Source of the DNA: Hymenobacter jejuensis
Lineage (GTDB): Bacteria; Bacteroidota; Bacteroidia; Cytophagales; Hymenobacteraceae
DNA length: 64,000 nucleotides
NCBI RefSeq assembly: GCF_006337165.1
Contig: NZ_CP040896.1
Location: forward strand, 310,001-374,000
Reading direction: 5' to 3'
Made by a program: the position numbers and the translations under genes. The notes under the pieces are model-generated. The model was not told the DNA's origin and searched no databases. It saw nothing but the letters and a program-made list of their open reading frames with translations. This document shows, piece after piece, positions 17,011 through 24,899 of this stretch (its first letter is position 1; each line of letters begins with the position of its first letter).

Positions 17011-18105
17011 AACACGTCCTTTCCAATCAAACTTTAGCCTCAGCGCTCGAAATGCGCCCAGGCCAGCCGTCAGGAAGATGGTGTAAAGCTCAAATACGGG
17101 CAGCAGCTCCAGTGGCGGCCGGCGGCCGAGGCGGCGGAAGCAAATGGCAGCCAGCAGGCCTTGCAACACCATTTTGGTAAGCCACACCTGCGCCGCCAAC
17201 GCGAGGCCGCCAGTCCATGCCAGCAACGCCAAAGCCAAGTAAAACAACGCGTAATACACCAGTCCCAGCTGGAGCCACCACGGCAGCGCCTCCACGCCGC
17301 GGAGCCAGCGCCGGCGCTGGTGCAGCAGGCGCGCCACCGTAGCAATGGGCAGTGAAAGCGCCAGCACTTCGGGCCGGAAGACGTTGCGAAAAGTGAATCC
17401 CTGCCGCAAAACGGCCTTGAACAACTCGTAATCTTCGGTAACGGAGAACGGCAGCTGCTCGTAGCCGCCGGTGGCTTGGTAAGCAGCGCGCGTCACGAGC
17501 ATGTTGTTGCCCATCGCGGTTACGGGTACGCCAAAATCCGACACGACCTGCACGAGGCCCAACGAGATCAGCCAATCGAGGCCCTGAAGGCGGTCGAACA
17601 GGCGCGGTCCTTCCACCACCGTCAGGCCCGTGACAGTGCCCACGCCCGGCTGCGCGTACGGCAACAACCCTTCAATCCAGGTGGGCGGCACGGCGATATC
17701 GGCGTCCGTAATGAAGTAATAATCAGACGTAGCCACGCGGGCCAGATGCGCCAGTACATTGGCCTTGCCCCTCGCGAAGCCGAGCGTATCGGAGATGTTA
17801 ACACACTGAAAATCACCATCATAATCGTGCATTACTTGCTCGGCTATGGCGCGGGTGCGGTCGGTGGAAGCATCGTCGCCGAGCAGCACTTCGAGGAGGT
17901 GTGCCGGGTAATTTAGGGCCCGCACCGAAGCCAGACAGCGGCCAATGGCGGCCTCTTCGTTGCGGGCGGCAATAAGAATGCTCACGCGCGGCAAGGGCTC
18001 GGGCAGCGGGCCGGGCTTGCGGCCGCGCCGCAGGGCAAACAGCAGCGTGGAAAGCCCCAGCACGGCAAACCAACCCATAAAATATCCGGTGAGCCAGTCG
18101 AGCAT
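17002..18105 (-). CDS. Membrane-bound family 2 glycosyltransferase
   Basis: A 367-residue GT-A enzyme. There is one N-terminal membrane segment, then the catalytic domain with VSILIAARNEEAAIGRC, LGDDASTDRT, ITDADIAVPP (DxD), FSVTEDYELFKAVLR (catalytic Asp region) and the HQRRRWLRG motif typical of processive or membrane GT2s, then about three C-terminal membrane segments. It probably adds sugars to a lipid-linked or membrane acceptor during exopolysaccharide synthesis. It is the last gene of a minus-strand run (flippase, GT4, deacetylase, GT2), 6 bases after the deacetylase stop. Confidence 0.9.
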   Translation of the reverse strand: MLDWLTGYFMGWFAVLGLSTLLFALRRGRKPGPLPEPLPRVSILIAARNEEAAIGRCLASVRALNYPAHLLEVLLGDDASTDRTRAIAEQVMHDYDGDFQCVNISDTLGFARGKANVLAHLARVATSDYYFITDADIAVPPTWIEGLLPYAQPGVGTVTGLTVVEGPRLFDRLQGLDWLISLGLVQVVSDFGVPVTAMGNNMLVTRAAYQATGGYEQLPFSVTEDYELFKAVLRQGFTFRNVFRPEVLALSLPIATVARLLHQRRRWLRGVEALPWWLQLGLVYYALFYLALALLAWTGGLALAAQVWLTKMVLQGLLAAICFRRLGRRPPLELLPVFELYTIFLTAGLGAFRALRLKFDWKGRVYK

Positions 18106-18111
18106 CAGCGC

Positions 18112-18744
18112 TTACAGCGATTCAAATTGGAAACCTAGGTTGGCAAAGTGCGCTAAGTAACGCGGCAGCACGTAGCGCAGGTTACGGCTGGCCTTAAGGC
18201 TGTCGTGAAACACCACAATGGAGCCGGGTTTGGTCAGCCGAATCGCGTTGCGAAGGCAGGCTTCGGAGTTGTACGAAGCGTCGTAATCGCAGGTCAGCAG
18301 GTCCCACATGACTACTTGGTGCGTGGGGTGCAGCGCCCGCGCCAACGGAATGGTAATGCGCCCATAAGGCGGCCGCAGCAACGGCCGGGCCTCAGGCACA
18401 ACCGTCAGATTGTCAAGCTCTTGCTGACAGCGTTTTACTTCCTTCAGATACACCTCACGGGGGTGCGACCAGCCGCTGACGTGGTGGTAGGTGTGATTGG
18501 CCAGCCGATGCCCGGCTGCCAGCGTTTGGCGGGCCACGTCGGGGTTACGGGTTAGGTTTTCGCCCACGCAAAAAAAGGTACCTCGTGCTTGGTACCGCGC
18601 CAGCTGCTCGAGCACAAACGGCGTTTCCTCCGGAATGGGGCCATCGTCGAAGGTCAGGTACAGCGTGTTGCTGGTGGCCGGCATCTCCCACAGGCAAGTC
18701 GGCAGCAAGCGCCGGACGGGCGCCGGCATACGAAACAGATGCAA
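18112..18744 (-). CDS. Polysaccharide deacetylase (NodB homology domain)
   Basis: A 210-residue CE4-fold protein. It has LYLTFDDGPIPEETPFVLEQ with the catalytic Asp pair, GTFFCVGEN, the metal-binding His pair in RLANHTYHHVSGWSHP, and LLRPPYGRITIPLA. No signal peptide is evident, which is usual for the Bacteroidota members of this type. It would remove acetyl groups from N-acetyl sugars of a surface polymer or glycolipid. It lies between a GT4 and a GT2 gene in the same operon, so it fits polysaccharide biosynthesis rather than degradation. Confidence 0.9.
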   Translation of the reverse strand: MHLFRMPAPVRRLLPTCLWEMPATSNTLYLTFDDGPIPEETPFVLEQLARYQARGTFFCVGENLTRNPDVARQTLAAGHRLANHTYHHVSGWSHPREVYLKEVKRCQQELDNLTVVPEARPLLRPPYGRITIPLARALHPTHQVVMWDLLTCDYDASYNSEACLRNAIRLTKPGSIVVFHDSLKASRNLRYVLPRYLAHFANLGFQFESL

Positions 18745-18835
18745 GGTTCAGGAATTAAAAGTACAGGCCAGACGCGGCGCACGAACTGGTTTGCAAGGTA
18801 GGCGATGCGCTCCAGAATGAATCTTACGCTTGCCG

Positions 18836-19960
18836 CTACGCCGCTAAGCTCACGGCCTGCCACAGCTCCGCAGCGCTTTTGTCCCAGGAAAAACGTCGGA
18901 TGTTTAGCTTTCCGCGCTCGATTAGTTGCGCGCGCAAGGTACTGTCGGACTGCACGTTGGCGAGTGCTTCGGCAATGGATTCTACTGAAAACGGGTCGAC
19001 CAGCAAGGCCGCGTCGCCGGCCACTTCGGGCAGCGAACTAAGGTTGGAGGTTATGACCGGGCACCCGCACGCCTGCGCTTCGATGATCGGAATTCCAAAC
19101 CCTTCTAAATAAGGCACATACACGGTAGCCAGCGCCGCACCGTATAGCTGCACCAGCTCGGCGTCGGTCACGCGGCCCGTCAGGAGCACATCGGCGCGGT
19201 GTTGCATCTGCTGGTATTGGTCGAATATCGGGCCCGCGTTCCAGGCTTTGCGGCCCACAATGAGCAGCTTGGTAGCCGCGCCGGTGCGGGTTTTGAACTG
19301 GTCGAAAGCACGTAGCAGGTTCACCAAGTTCTTGCGCGGCTGCAACGCTCCCACAAACAGAAAATACGGCGCGCCGCCGCTAAAGCGAATGCGGGTTTCG
19401 GTCTGCTGAGTTTTGGAAGAAGGGCGAAACTGCTCATCTACAGCATTATACACCACACTAATACGCTGCGGATCAATGCCGTAGGTGGCCACTACATCCT
19501 GCTTGGTTGCCTCCGATACGGCCACAATACGAGCGGAAGCGCGCACAAAACGCGGGGTAAAAAAATGGTAATACTGGCGCTGCACAATGCCCACATCGTC
19601 CGGGAAGTGCTCCAACGCCAAGTCATGAATAACCGTCACGCGCGGCACTTTTGTGAGCAGGGTCGTGTGGCCATCGGGACTCAAAAACACCGCCGGCCGA
19701 TGGATTGCCAGCCAACCAGCTACCGCGCCCTCAAACCACGCCATGAACAGAAACGGGTGCCGGGCGGGCGGTACCAGCACGTGCGGCACCACGTTGGGTC
19801 CAAACAGGTATTTGGGGTCGAAAGGGCGGTCGAAAAGGAAATGAAAAGTGTGCTCCGGCTGCTGCTGCACCACGCGGCGCAACGTTTCGTAGGTGAAACG
19901 CCCAATGCCTTCCAGCTTATTGCCGGGGAGCAGAAATCGTACGTTGACAGCGATATGCAA
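18836..19960 (-). CDS. Family 4 glycosyltransferase (GT-B, group 1)
   Basis: A 374-residue retaining GT-B enzyme. The N-terminus MHIAVNVRFLLPGNKLEGIG contains the donor-loop Gly-rich turn, and VTVIHDLALEHFPD and RIVAVSEATKQDVV are typical mannosyltransferase-like motifs. YFLFVGALQPRKNL begins the donor domain, and the E-x7-E motif is in YLEGFGIPIIEAQACGCPVI. It probably transfers mannose, rhamnose or a similar sugar onto a lipid-linked intermediate. It is downstream of the flippase gene in the cluster, separated by a 126-base gap that carries an AT-rich palindrome. Confidence 0.92.
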   Translation of the reverse strand: MHIAVNVRFLLPGNKLEGIGRFTYETLRRVVQQQPEHTFHFLFDRPFDPKYLFGPNVVPHVLVPPARHPFLFMAWFEGAVAGWLAIHRPAVFLSPDGHTTLLTKVPRVTVIHDLALEHFPDDVGIVQRQYYHFFTPRFVRASARIVAVSEATKQDVVATYGIDPQRISVVYNAVDEQFRPSSKTQQTETRIRFSGGAPYFLFVGALQPRKNLVNLLRAFDQFKTRTGAATKLLIVGRKAWNAGPIFDQYQQMQHRADVLLTGRVTDAELVQLYGAALATVYVPYLEGFGIPIIEAQACGCPVITSNLSSLPEVAGDAALLVDPFSVESIAEALANVQSDSTLRAQLIERGKLNIRRFSWDKSAAELWQAVSLAA

Positions 19961-19995
19961 ACAGGAGCCGAATTAAAGAGAGCAAAAACTTACGG

Positions 19996-20026
19996 TTATA
20001 ACTATTTAACGATCAAATAGTTATAA
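19996..20026. repeat. Dispersed AT-rich palindromic element, copy 4
   Basis: Perfect 12-base arms (TTATAACTATTT and its complement) around AACGATC. It lies between the flippase and GT4 genes, which run in the same direction. The core differs from the other copies (ACGATCAAA), so membership in the family is less certain. Confidence 0.5.
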
Positions 20027-20086
20027 CTAATTATTTCTAATACATGCACAAAAGCAGCTGACTTGGCGAACTGCTCCTTTGGTGTT

Positions 20087-21565
20087 TTATCGCCGTATCA
20101 ATGCCTTTAGCTCGGCTAGCCGTACCACGCGCGTTGCAAACAAAATGACGACAAATGCGATGCCAGCCCCTACAGTTTCCAGCAGCCACTGATCGACCAG
20201 ACGCCGGAGCCCGAAAAAGACCGCGCACAGGAGCCCAAAAGCCACCGCCAACCGCCCCAGCACGGCCCACGGAATGGCCACCTGCGCCCTATCGCGCACC
20301 AGCCAGACGTAGCCGCCGGAAACCAACAGCGTGCAAATCAAGGTGTTGCTGGCCGCGGCCAGTGCCCCGTACCGCGGCAGCAGCAACACGTTCAAAACAA
20401 TATTCAGCGTGATGCTGGCGACGATGAGCCAGCTTACGGCTTTTTCCTGATTGGTACTCGTCAGCAGGGTGCTGTAGATGGCGAAGAAGGCGTGGACGAC
20501 CACGTTGAGAAATAAGACCTTCAGGCTCAGCGTCATGCGCGTGAGTTCGGCGGCGGTGCTATGGCTGAACTGCCAGAACAGCACCTCGCCCCGAAACAGG
20601 ACAAACGCGCTCACAAACAGCAGGGGCACCGTAACGATGCGCTGCCCAAACCAGAGCAGCTCGCGCAGCTCGTCGCGGCGGTGCGCGGCGTGCGCAAACT
20701 TGGCGAAAAACAGCGGCAGCACCGTCCAGAGGTACATCATGACGGCATCCATCCAGCGGTAAGCGCCGGCATAATACCCGGCTTCCTGCGGCGAAACCAA
20801 GCGTTCGAGCATGATCATGTCGACGCGCTCGTTGAGGCCGTAGAGCAGCATGATGAGGGCAAAAGGCAGACTTTCGCGAACAACCAGCCGCACATGTTCC
20901 CAACGCGGCCGATACCGCACCCAACCGTAAAGCCTTGTCACTAAGCCATATAGCAACAAAAAGGTTACCAGCGTAGCCACGGAGCGCGCGCCCACGTAGC
21001 GGTCGAGCGTCAGGCCGACGGGTAGCAACAGTAGCACTAGGGCCAGTAGCAGCGCCTTTTCGACTACCGATAGCACCGCGTCGGTGTTGAAGCGCTGGTA
21101 GCCTTGCAGCGCCCCGCGCAAGAAGCCGATGTACTGCGTCAGGAGCATCCCGGCCCCGATCAGGGCCAGCAGCGTGAGTGTGTGGCCGCGGTACCCAATG
21201 CCCCAACCGACCGCCGTCACGACCCCTAGAAACACCAGCGACAGCCCGGTTTTTAAGGGCAACACCGTCGGGAAATATTCGGGCAAAAAATCGGGCGTGG
21301 CCGCAACGCGCTTGGTCGTGTGCTGGGTCAGGCCAAGGTCGGAAAGGGCCGCAAAGATGATGGTGAGGTTAAACAGGGCGGTGAACGTGCCGAAGGCCGC
21401 GTGGCCCAGCCGGTCCTGCACCAAGTTTTCGACTACCACCCAGCCCGGCTTCACGAGCAGGTTGAGCAGGATAACAAGGCTGATATTTCCGAAAAACTTT
21501 TTGATGGGGCGAGCGGCTGATTGCGGGACGAAATTAGGCAATAAGTCGCCGTATTGTGTTGCCAA
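20087..21565 (-). CDS. Oligosaccharide flippase (Wzx/PST-like, MOP superfamily)
   Basis: A 492-residue protein with about 14 hydrophobic segments and MOP/Wzx character: an N-terminal amphipathic start (RPIKKFFGNISLVILLNLL), FGTFTALFNLTIIFAALSDL in the second helix pair, and ERVDMIMLERLVSPQEAGYY in the middle, typical of polysaccharide transporters. It would flip lipid-linked repeat units across the inner membrane. It is the first gene of the minus-strand sugar operon and lies about 165 bases from the divergent Wzz-like gene, so the two halves of the cluster can share a control region. Confidence 0.9.
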   Translation of the reverse strand: MATQYGDLLPNFVPQSAARPIKKFFGNISLVILLNLLVKPGWVVVENLVQDRLGHAAFGTFTALFNLTIIFAALSDLGLTQHTTKRVAATPDFLPEYFPTVLPLKTGLSLVFLGVVTAVGWGIGYRGHTLTLLALIGAGMLLTQYIGFLRGALQGYQRFNTDAVLSVVEKALLLALVLLLLPVGLTLDRYVGARSVATLVTFLLLYGLVTRLYGWVRYRPRWEHVRLVVRESLPFALIMLLYGLNERVDMIMLERLVSPQEAGYYAGAYRWMDAVMMYLWTVLPLFFAKFAHAAHRRDELRELLWFGQRIVTVPLLFVSAFVLFRGEVLFWQFSHSTAAELTRMTLSLKVLFLNVVVHAFFAIYSTLLTSTNQEKAVSWLIVASITLNIVLNVLLLPRYGALAAASNTLICTLLVSGGYVWLVRDRAQVAIPWAVLGRLAVAFGLLCAVFFGLRRLVDQWLLETVGAGIAFVVILFATRVVRLAELKALIRR

Positions 21566-21661
21566 CGCCCACCTGACTATGTGCTGCTCTCGCAGCTGAA
21601 CAACGCCTACACCTACGTCGCAGTCTTGCGCAAGCCCGTGAGAAGTAATGCCTAATTCTAC

Positions 21662-21669
21662 TAGATTTG
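21662..21669 (+). promoter_or_regulatory. Candidate -7 element of the wzz-like operon
   Basis: TAGATTTG matches TAnnTTTG exactly, about 62 bases before the ATG at 21731. The -33 box is weak (a GTG at 21638-21640, 21 bases upstream). Confidence 0.4.
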
Positions 21670-21730
21670 CCTGCCTCCGCTCCCTTAAAAGGGCCGGTTT
21701 CGTGCCTCCTGTTGCTCATTTCCGTCCCAT

Positions 21731-22849
21731 ATGTCCGCTCGCTCCTATTCGCTTCTGGGTTTATGGCCTCTCCTTCGCAAATGGCGGCGACCGGTGCTAG
21801 GGGCCTTGCTGCTGGCCATAATCGGCAGTGTATTGGTGGCCCTGCTACTGCCTAATATCTACAAATCGACGGCGGTCTTCTACCCTACCAATCCAGAAAC
21901 CATTGATCCTGACCGGCTTGTGGAAGAGCGGAGCAACGGCAACTTAGTGCCTAGCCTCACTCCGGGTGGCCGCGCCGAAGACCTCGACCGCATCATCACC
22001 ATCGGGCAGTCGCAGCCCATTGCCGAGCTGATTATCAAGCGCTTCCACCTGCACGAACACTACAAGCTGGGCCAACCAGGCGATGAGTTGGCCGATCAGT
22101 ACGTGCTCGATGAGTTTAGCAGCAACCTGAGCATTGTGCACAACGAGCGCGACGCCATTGAGCTTACGTTCCAGGACAAAGACAAAGTGCTGGCCGCGCA
22201 AGTCGTGAATGCCATGACGCAGGCCATCGATTCGTTTAACCAGCAACTGACGCTCGAAAACCGCCGCAAAATCATTGACCTATACCGCGAGCGGGCCAAT
22301 TTCCTGGAGCACGAGCACTCGCAAATTCGCGACAGCCTGATTCGGTTTCGGCGCCGCTATGGCATTTACGGCATGCAAATGGAGTCGCGCTACCTGGCCA
22401 AGGAAATCGTGGAAACGGAAACGGCCCTGCGGCAGGCCGAAGGCGAAGTGGCCGCTGGCGGCGGCTCGGCGGCGAAGGTTGCTGGGCTGCGCCGGGCCTT
22501 GCGCGGCCTCACCCAAGCCGACGGTGGCAACGCCCTGAACCTGGAAAACTTTACGGCCGGCAACGACGAGCTAACCACGCTGGCCATTCGATTTCAGGAC
22601 GTACAGGGGCGGTTGGTGCGCGCCCGCGGGGCTTACGAAACGGCCCGGTTGGCCATTAGCGGCAAGATTTCGTCTATCTACGTGGTACAAAAGGCCTACC
22701 CCGCGGCCCGCAAGTCTAAGCCCATTCGTTGGTTGATTGTGGTGGGGTCGGTGGTGGTTACGTTTGTACTAGCCGTGGTTTTCATTGCGCTGCTGGAAGC
22801 TTACCGCCGCAATGCCAGCAGCGAGCTGGCTGCCACTTACCCCGACTAG
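21731..22849 (+). CDS. Wzz-like chain-length determinant (polysaccharide co-polymerase)
   Basis: A 372-residue inner-membrane protein with two terminal membrane segments (about residues 22-42, VLGALLLAIIGSVLVALLL, and about 335-358, WLIVVGSVVVTFVLAVV). A large periplasmic helical region lies between them, including RRKIIDLYRERANFLEHEHS-type coiled coil. The stretch after the first segment (PNIYKSTAVFYPTNPE) is the Wzz hallmark. It would control polymer length with the O-antigen ligase/polymerase-like gene 8 bases downstream. No C-terminal tyrosine kinase domain is present. Confidence 0.87.
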   Translation: MSARSYSLLGLWPLLRKWRRPVLGALLLAIIGSVLVALLLPNIYKSTAVFYPTNPETIDPDRLVEERSNGNLVPSLTPGGRAEDLDRIITIGQSQPIAELIIKRFHLHEHYKLGQPGDELADQYVLDEFSSNLSIVHNERDAIELTFQDKDKVLAAQVVNAMTQAIDSFNQQLTLENRRKIIDLYRERANFLEHEHSQIRDSLIRFRRRYGIYGMQMESRYLAKEIVETETALRQAEGEVAAGGGSAAKVAGLRRALRGLTQADGGNALNLENFTAGNDELTTLAIRFQDVQGRLVRARGAYETARLAISGKISSIYVVQKAYPAARKSKPIRWLIVVGSVVVTFVLAVVFIALLEAYRRNASSELAATYPD

Positions 22850-22857
22850 CTCCTGCG

Positions 22858-24318
22858 ATGCCTACCCCTCCCCTGCTCCGGCGCCTTACTCCTCCCGACG
22901 CAGATCAACGGCTGTTTGCGGCATTTGTGGGCGTAGTACTGATCGGGGGCGCGGCGGCTTTGCTGCTCGACTCGCCGGCCTGGGCTGCATTGCCCGTGCT
23001 CGTGTTGGGCGCGCTGGTGCTGGCCCTCGACTGGCGCTGGCTCTACTACCTGCTGCTGACGACGCTGGCGTTTTCGCGCGAAATTTCCCTGCCCGGCGGC
23101 CTGAGCTTGGATGTGCCCTCGGAGCCGTTGCTGGTGGTGTTGCTGGGGTGCGTGAGCGCTAGCTTGCTGCTTGGCCGCAATGCCCTGCCGGCGCGCTTCT
23201 GGACGCATCCGCTGGTGGTGTTGATGGGGCTGGCGTTGCTGTGGGCCGTAGTTTCTACGCTTTTCTCGGTAAACGCCACTAAGTCAATTAAATACCTGCT
23301 GGCCAAAACCTGGTACCTCGTGCCGTTCGTGTTCGGCACGTTGCTGGTTGTGCGGCGCCCGGCCGATGTCTGGCGCGTAGCCGGGTGCTACGCCGCCGGC
23401 ACGGCCGCGACGGTCCTCTACGCGGCGGTCCGCCACGCGAGCACTGGGTTTACGTTCGCGACCATCAATCACGCTGTGCAGCCCTTTTACCACAACCACG
23501 TGCTGTATTCGGTGGCGCTGGCCTTGCTCGTGCCGTATGCTTTTTACGCGGCCCGCGCCACCACGCACCGCGGGAAGCGGCGGCTGTGGTATGCCGCGAT
23601 GGTCTTGTTTGTGCTGGGCATCAGCCTCTCGTACACCCGAGCTTCCATGCTTTCTTTGCCTGTGGCGGCGGGGTTTTACCTGATGATGCGCCTGCGCCAG
23701 ACGCGCATGGTGCTATGGGCTGTGGTGCTGATGGCAGCCGGCGCGGCGGCCTACCTGGTGCACCAGGATAACTTCATGCGCTACGCCCCCACCTTCGAGC
23801 GGACCATCTTCAACGGGCAGAACTTCGAAAAGCACCTCGAAGCCACGTACAAACTCGAAGACGTGTCGGGCATGGAGCGGGTGTACCGCTGGGTGGCCGC
23901 CGCCCACATGATTGGCGAGAAGCCCTGGGTAGGCAGCGGCCCGAGCACTTTTTACCCCGAGTACAAGCGCTTCACCATCAAGAGCTTCCGCACCTACGTC
24001 AGCGCCAATCCCGAGCACTCGACCACCCACAACTATTTTCTGCTGATGCTGGCCGAGCAGGGCATTCCGGGATTGGGGCTGTTTGCGCTGCTGGTCGGGA
24101 CGGCCCTGCTGCGCATGGAGCGCTTGTACCACCGCAGCACCTCGGCCGCGCACCGCCGCGTGGTGCTGGCAGCGGGGTTATCGCTGGTGATTATCGTCTT
24201 CCACTTGTTTTTGAATGAGCTGGTGGAAGTGGATAAGATTGGCTCCTTCTTCTACCTCAACCTCGCCGTGCTCATGCGGGCGGAAGAATGGATAGACAGC
24301 GAATCGCTCGAAGTGTAA
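22858..24318 (+). CDS. O-antigen ligase/polymerase-like membrane protein
   Basis: From the ATG at 22858 (the frame is open further back, but that would overlap the wzz-like gene) the protein has 486 residues and about 10-12 membrane segments. A large periplasmic loop carries the Wzy_C/WaaL region with KPWVGSGPSTFYPEYKRF and HSTTHNYFLLMLAEQGIPGL, which match the conserved G-G-P and H-N-x(5)-E-G motifs. It either polymerises repeat units or ligates glycan to a carrier; sequence alone does not decide. It follows the wzz-like gene in the same operon. Confidence 0.88.
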   Translation: MPTPPLLRRLTPPDADQRLFAAFVGVVLIGGAAALLLDSPAWAALPVLVLGALVLALDWRWLYYLLLTTLAFSREISLPGGLSLDVPSEPLLVVLLGCVSASLLLGRNALPARFWTHPLVVLMGLALLWAVVSTLFSVNATKSIKYLLAKTWYLVPFVFGTLLVVRRPADVWRVAGCYAAGTAATVLYAAVRHASTGFTFATINHAVQPFYHNHVLYSVALALLVPYAFYAARATTHRGKRRLWYAAMVLFVLGISLSYTRASMLSLPVAAGFYLMMRLRQTRMVLWAVVLMAAGAAAYLVHQDNFMRYAPTFERTIFNGQNFEKHLEATYKLEDVSGMERVYRWVAAAHMIGEKPWVGSGPSTFYPEYKRFTIKSFRTYVSANPEHSTTHNYFLLMLAEQGIPGLGLFALLVGTALLRMERLYHRSTSAAHRRVVLAAGLSLVIIVFHLFLNELVEVDKIGSFFYLNLAVLMRAEEWIDSESLEV

Positions 24319-24466
24319 GGTCTATGCAGGGACTAATGGGTTTCCATAATCCCTTCTGGAATAGGCCATTACGTAAATCAGTCAATCAAACTACTTATAT
24401 CGCTGGGGCGGATACCGGCTTTGCTGGTCTGGGACAAGGCCCTTACGGCATGGGCTTATATCCTAT

Positions 24467-24493
24467 AAGTATCTTATAATCAATATTTTACAA
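24467..24493. repeat. Dispersed AT-rich palindromic element, copy 5
   Basis: Reads AAGTATCTTATAATCAATAT then TTTACAA. On the minus strand it contains the stop of a short relic frame. Confidence 0.5.
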
Positions 24494-24851
24494 CAAGCAC
24501 AAAGCTTTGCAGCCCGGCGTTGAGCTCCGCATTGCTGAACGTAAGGCCCGTCTGCGGCAGCTACCGATGTCTCCGCGGCTCCGGCAGAGGGGTTTTGCTG
24601 ACCTGCTCGCGGGGCGGGGGCGGGATGGAGTTAGGACTTCTGGGTGTTCGGATAAAATTCTTTAGGACAGGAGGGTACGGGAAGGAGGAAGCGAGGGCTG
24701 CCGATAGCTTTAGGTATTTATCGTGAAGTTCTGATTTGACACGGCGCCCGATAAGGCTGAAGCTGCCACTCAGCAACCACGCCGTTAGTAGTGCTTGTCT
24801 TTGCTTCTTATTCCTAATACCTAACGCTCACAACCCGGTTTGCTCACCCCC

Positions 24852-24869
24852 TGCGCAAACCTTTGCACA
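24852..24869. promoter_or_regulatory. Imperfect palindromic operator candidate upstream of susC
   Basis: TGCGCAAACCTTTGCACA is a near-palindrome of GCAAA and TTTGC halves around CC, 31 bases before the SusC ATG. It resembles LacI-type operators; it also contains AACCTTTG, a 7-of-8 match to the -7 promoter box. The regulator is unknown. Confidence 0.35.
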
Positions 24870-24899
24870 AGCTGCCTTCCTAAAACCCTGTTTACCCCT

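Larger units (their letters stand above)
24319..24899. other. Long intergenic region upstream of the first SusC gene
   Basis: About 580 bases. It holds an AT palindrome copy near 24467, a possible gene relic on the minus strand (24483-24567) and a candidate operator at 24852-24869. No intact gene seen. Confidence 0.5.
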
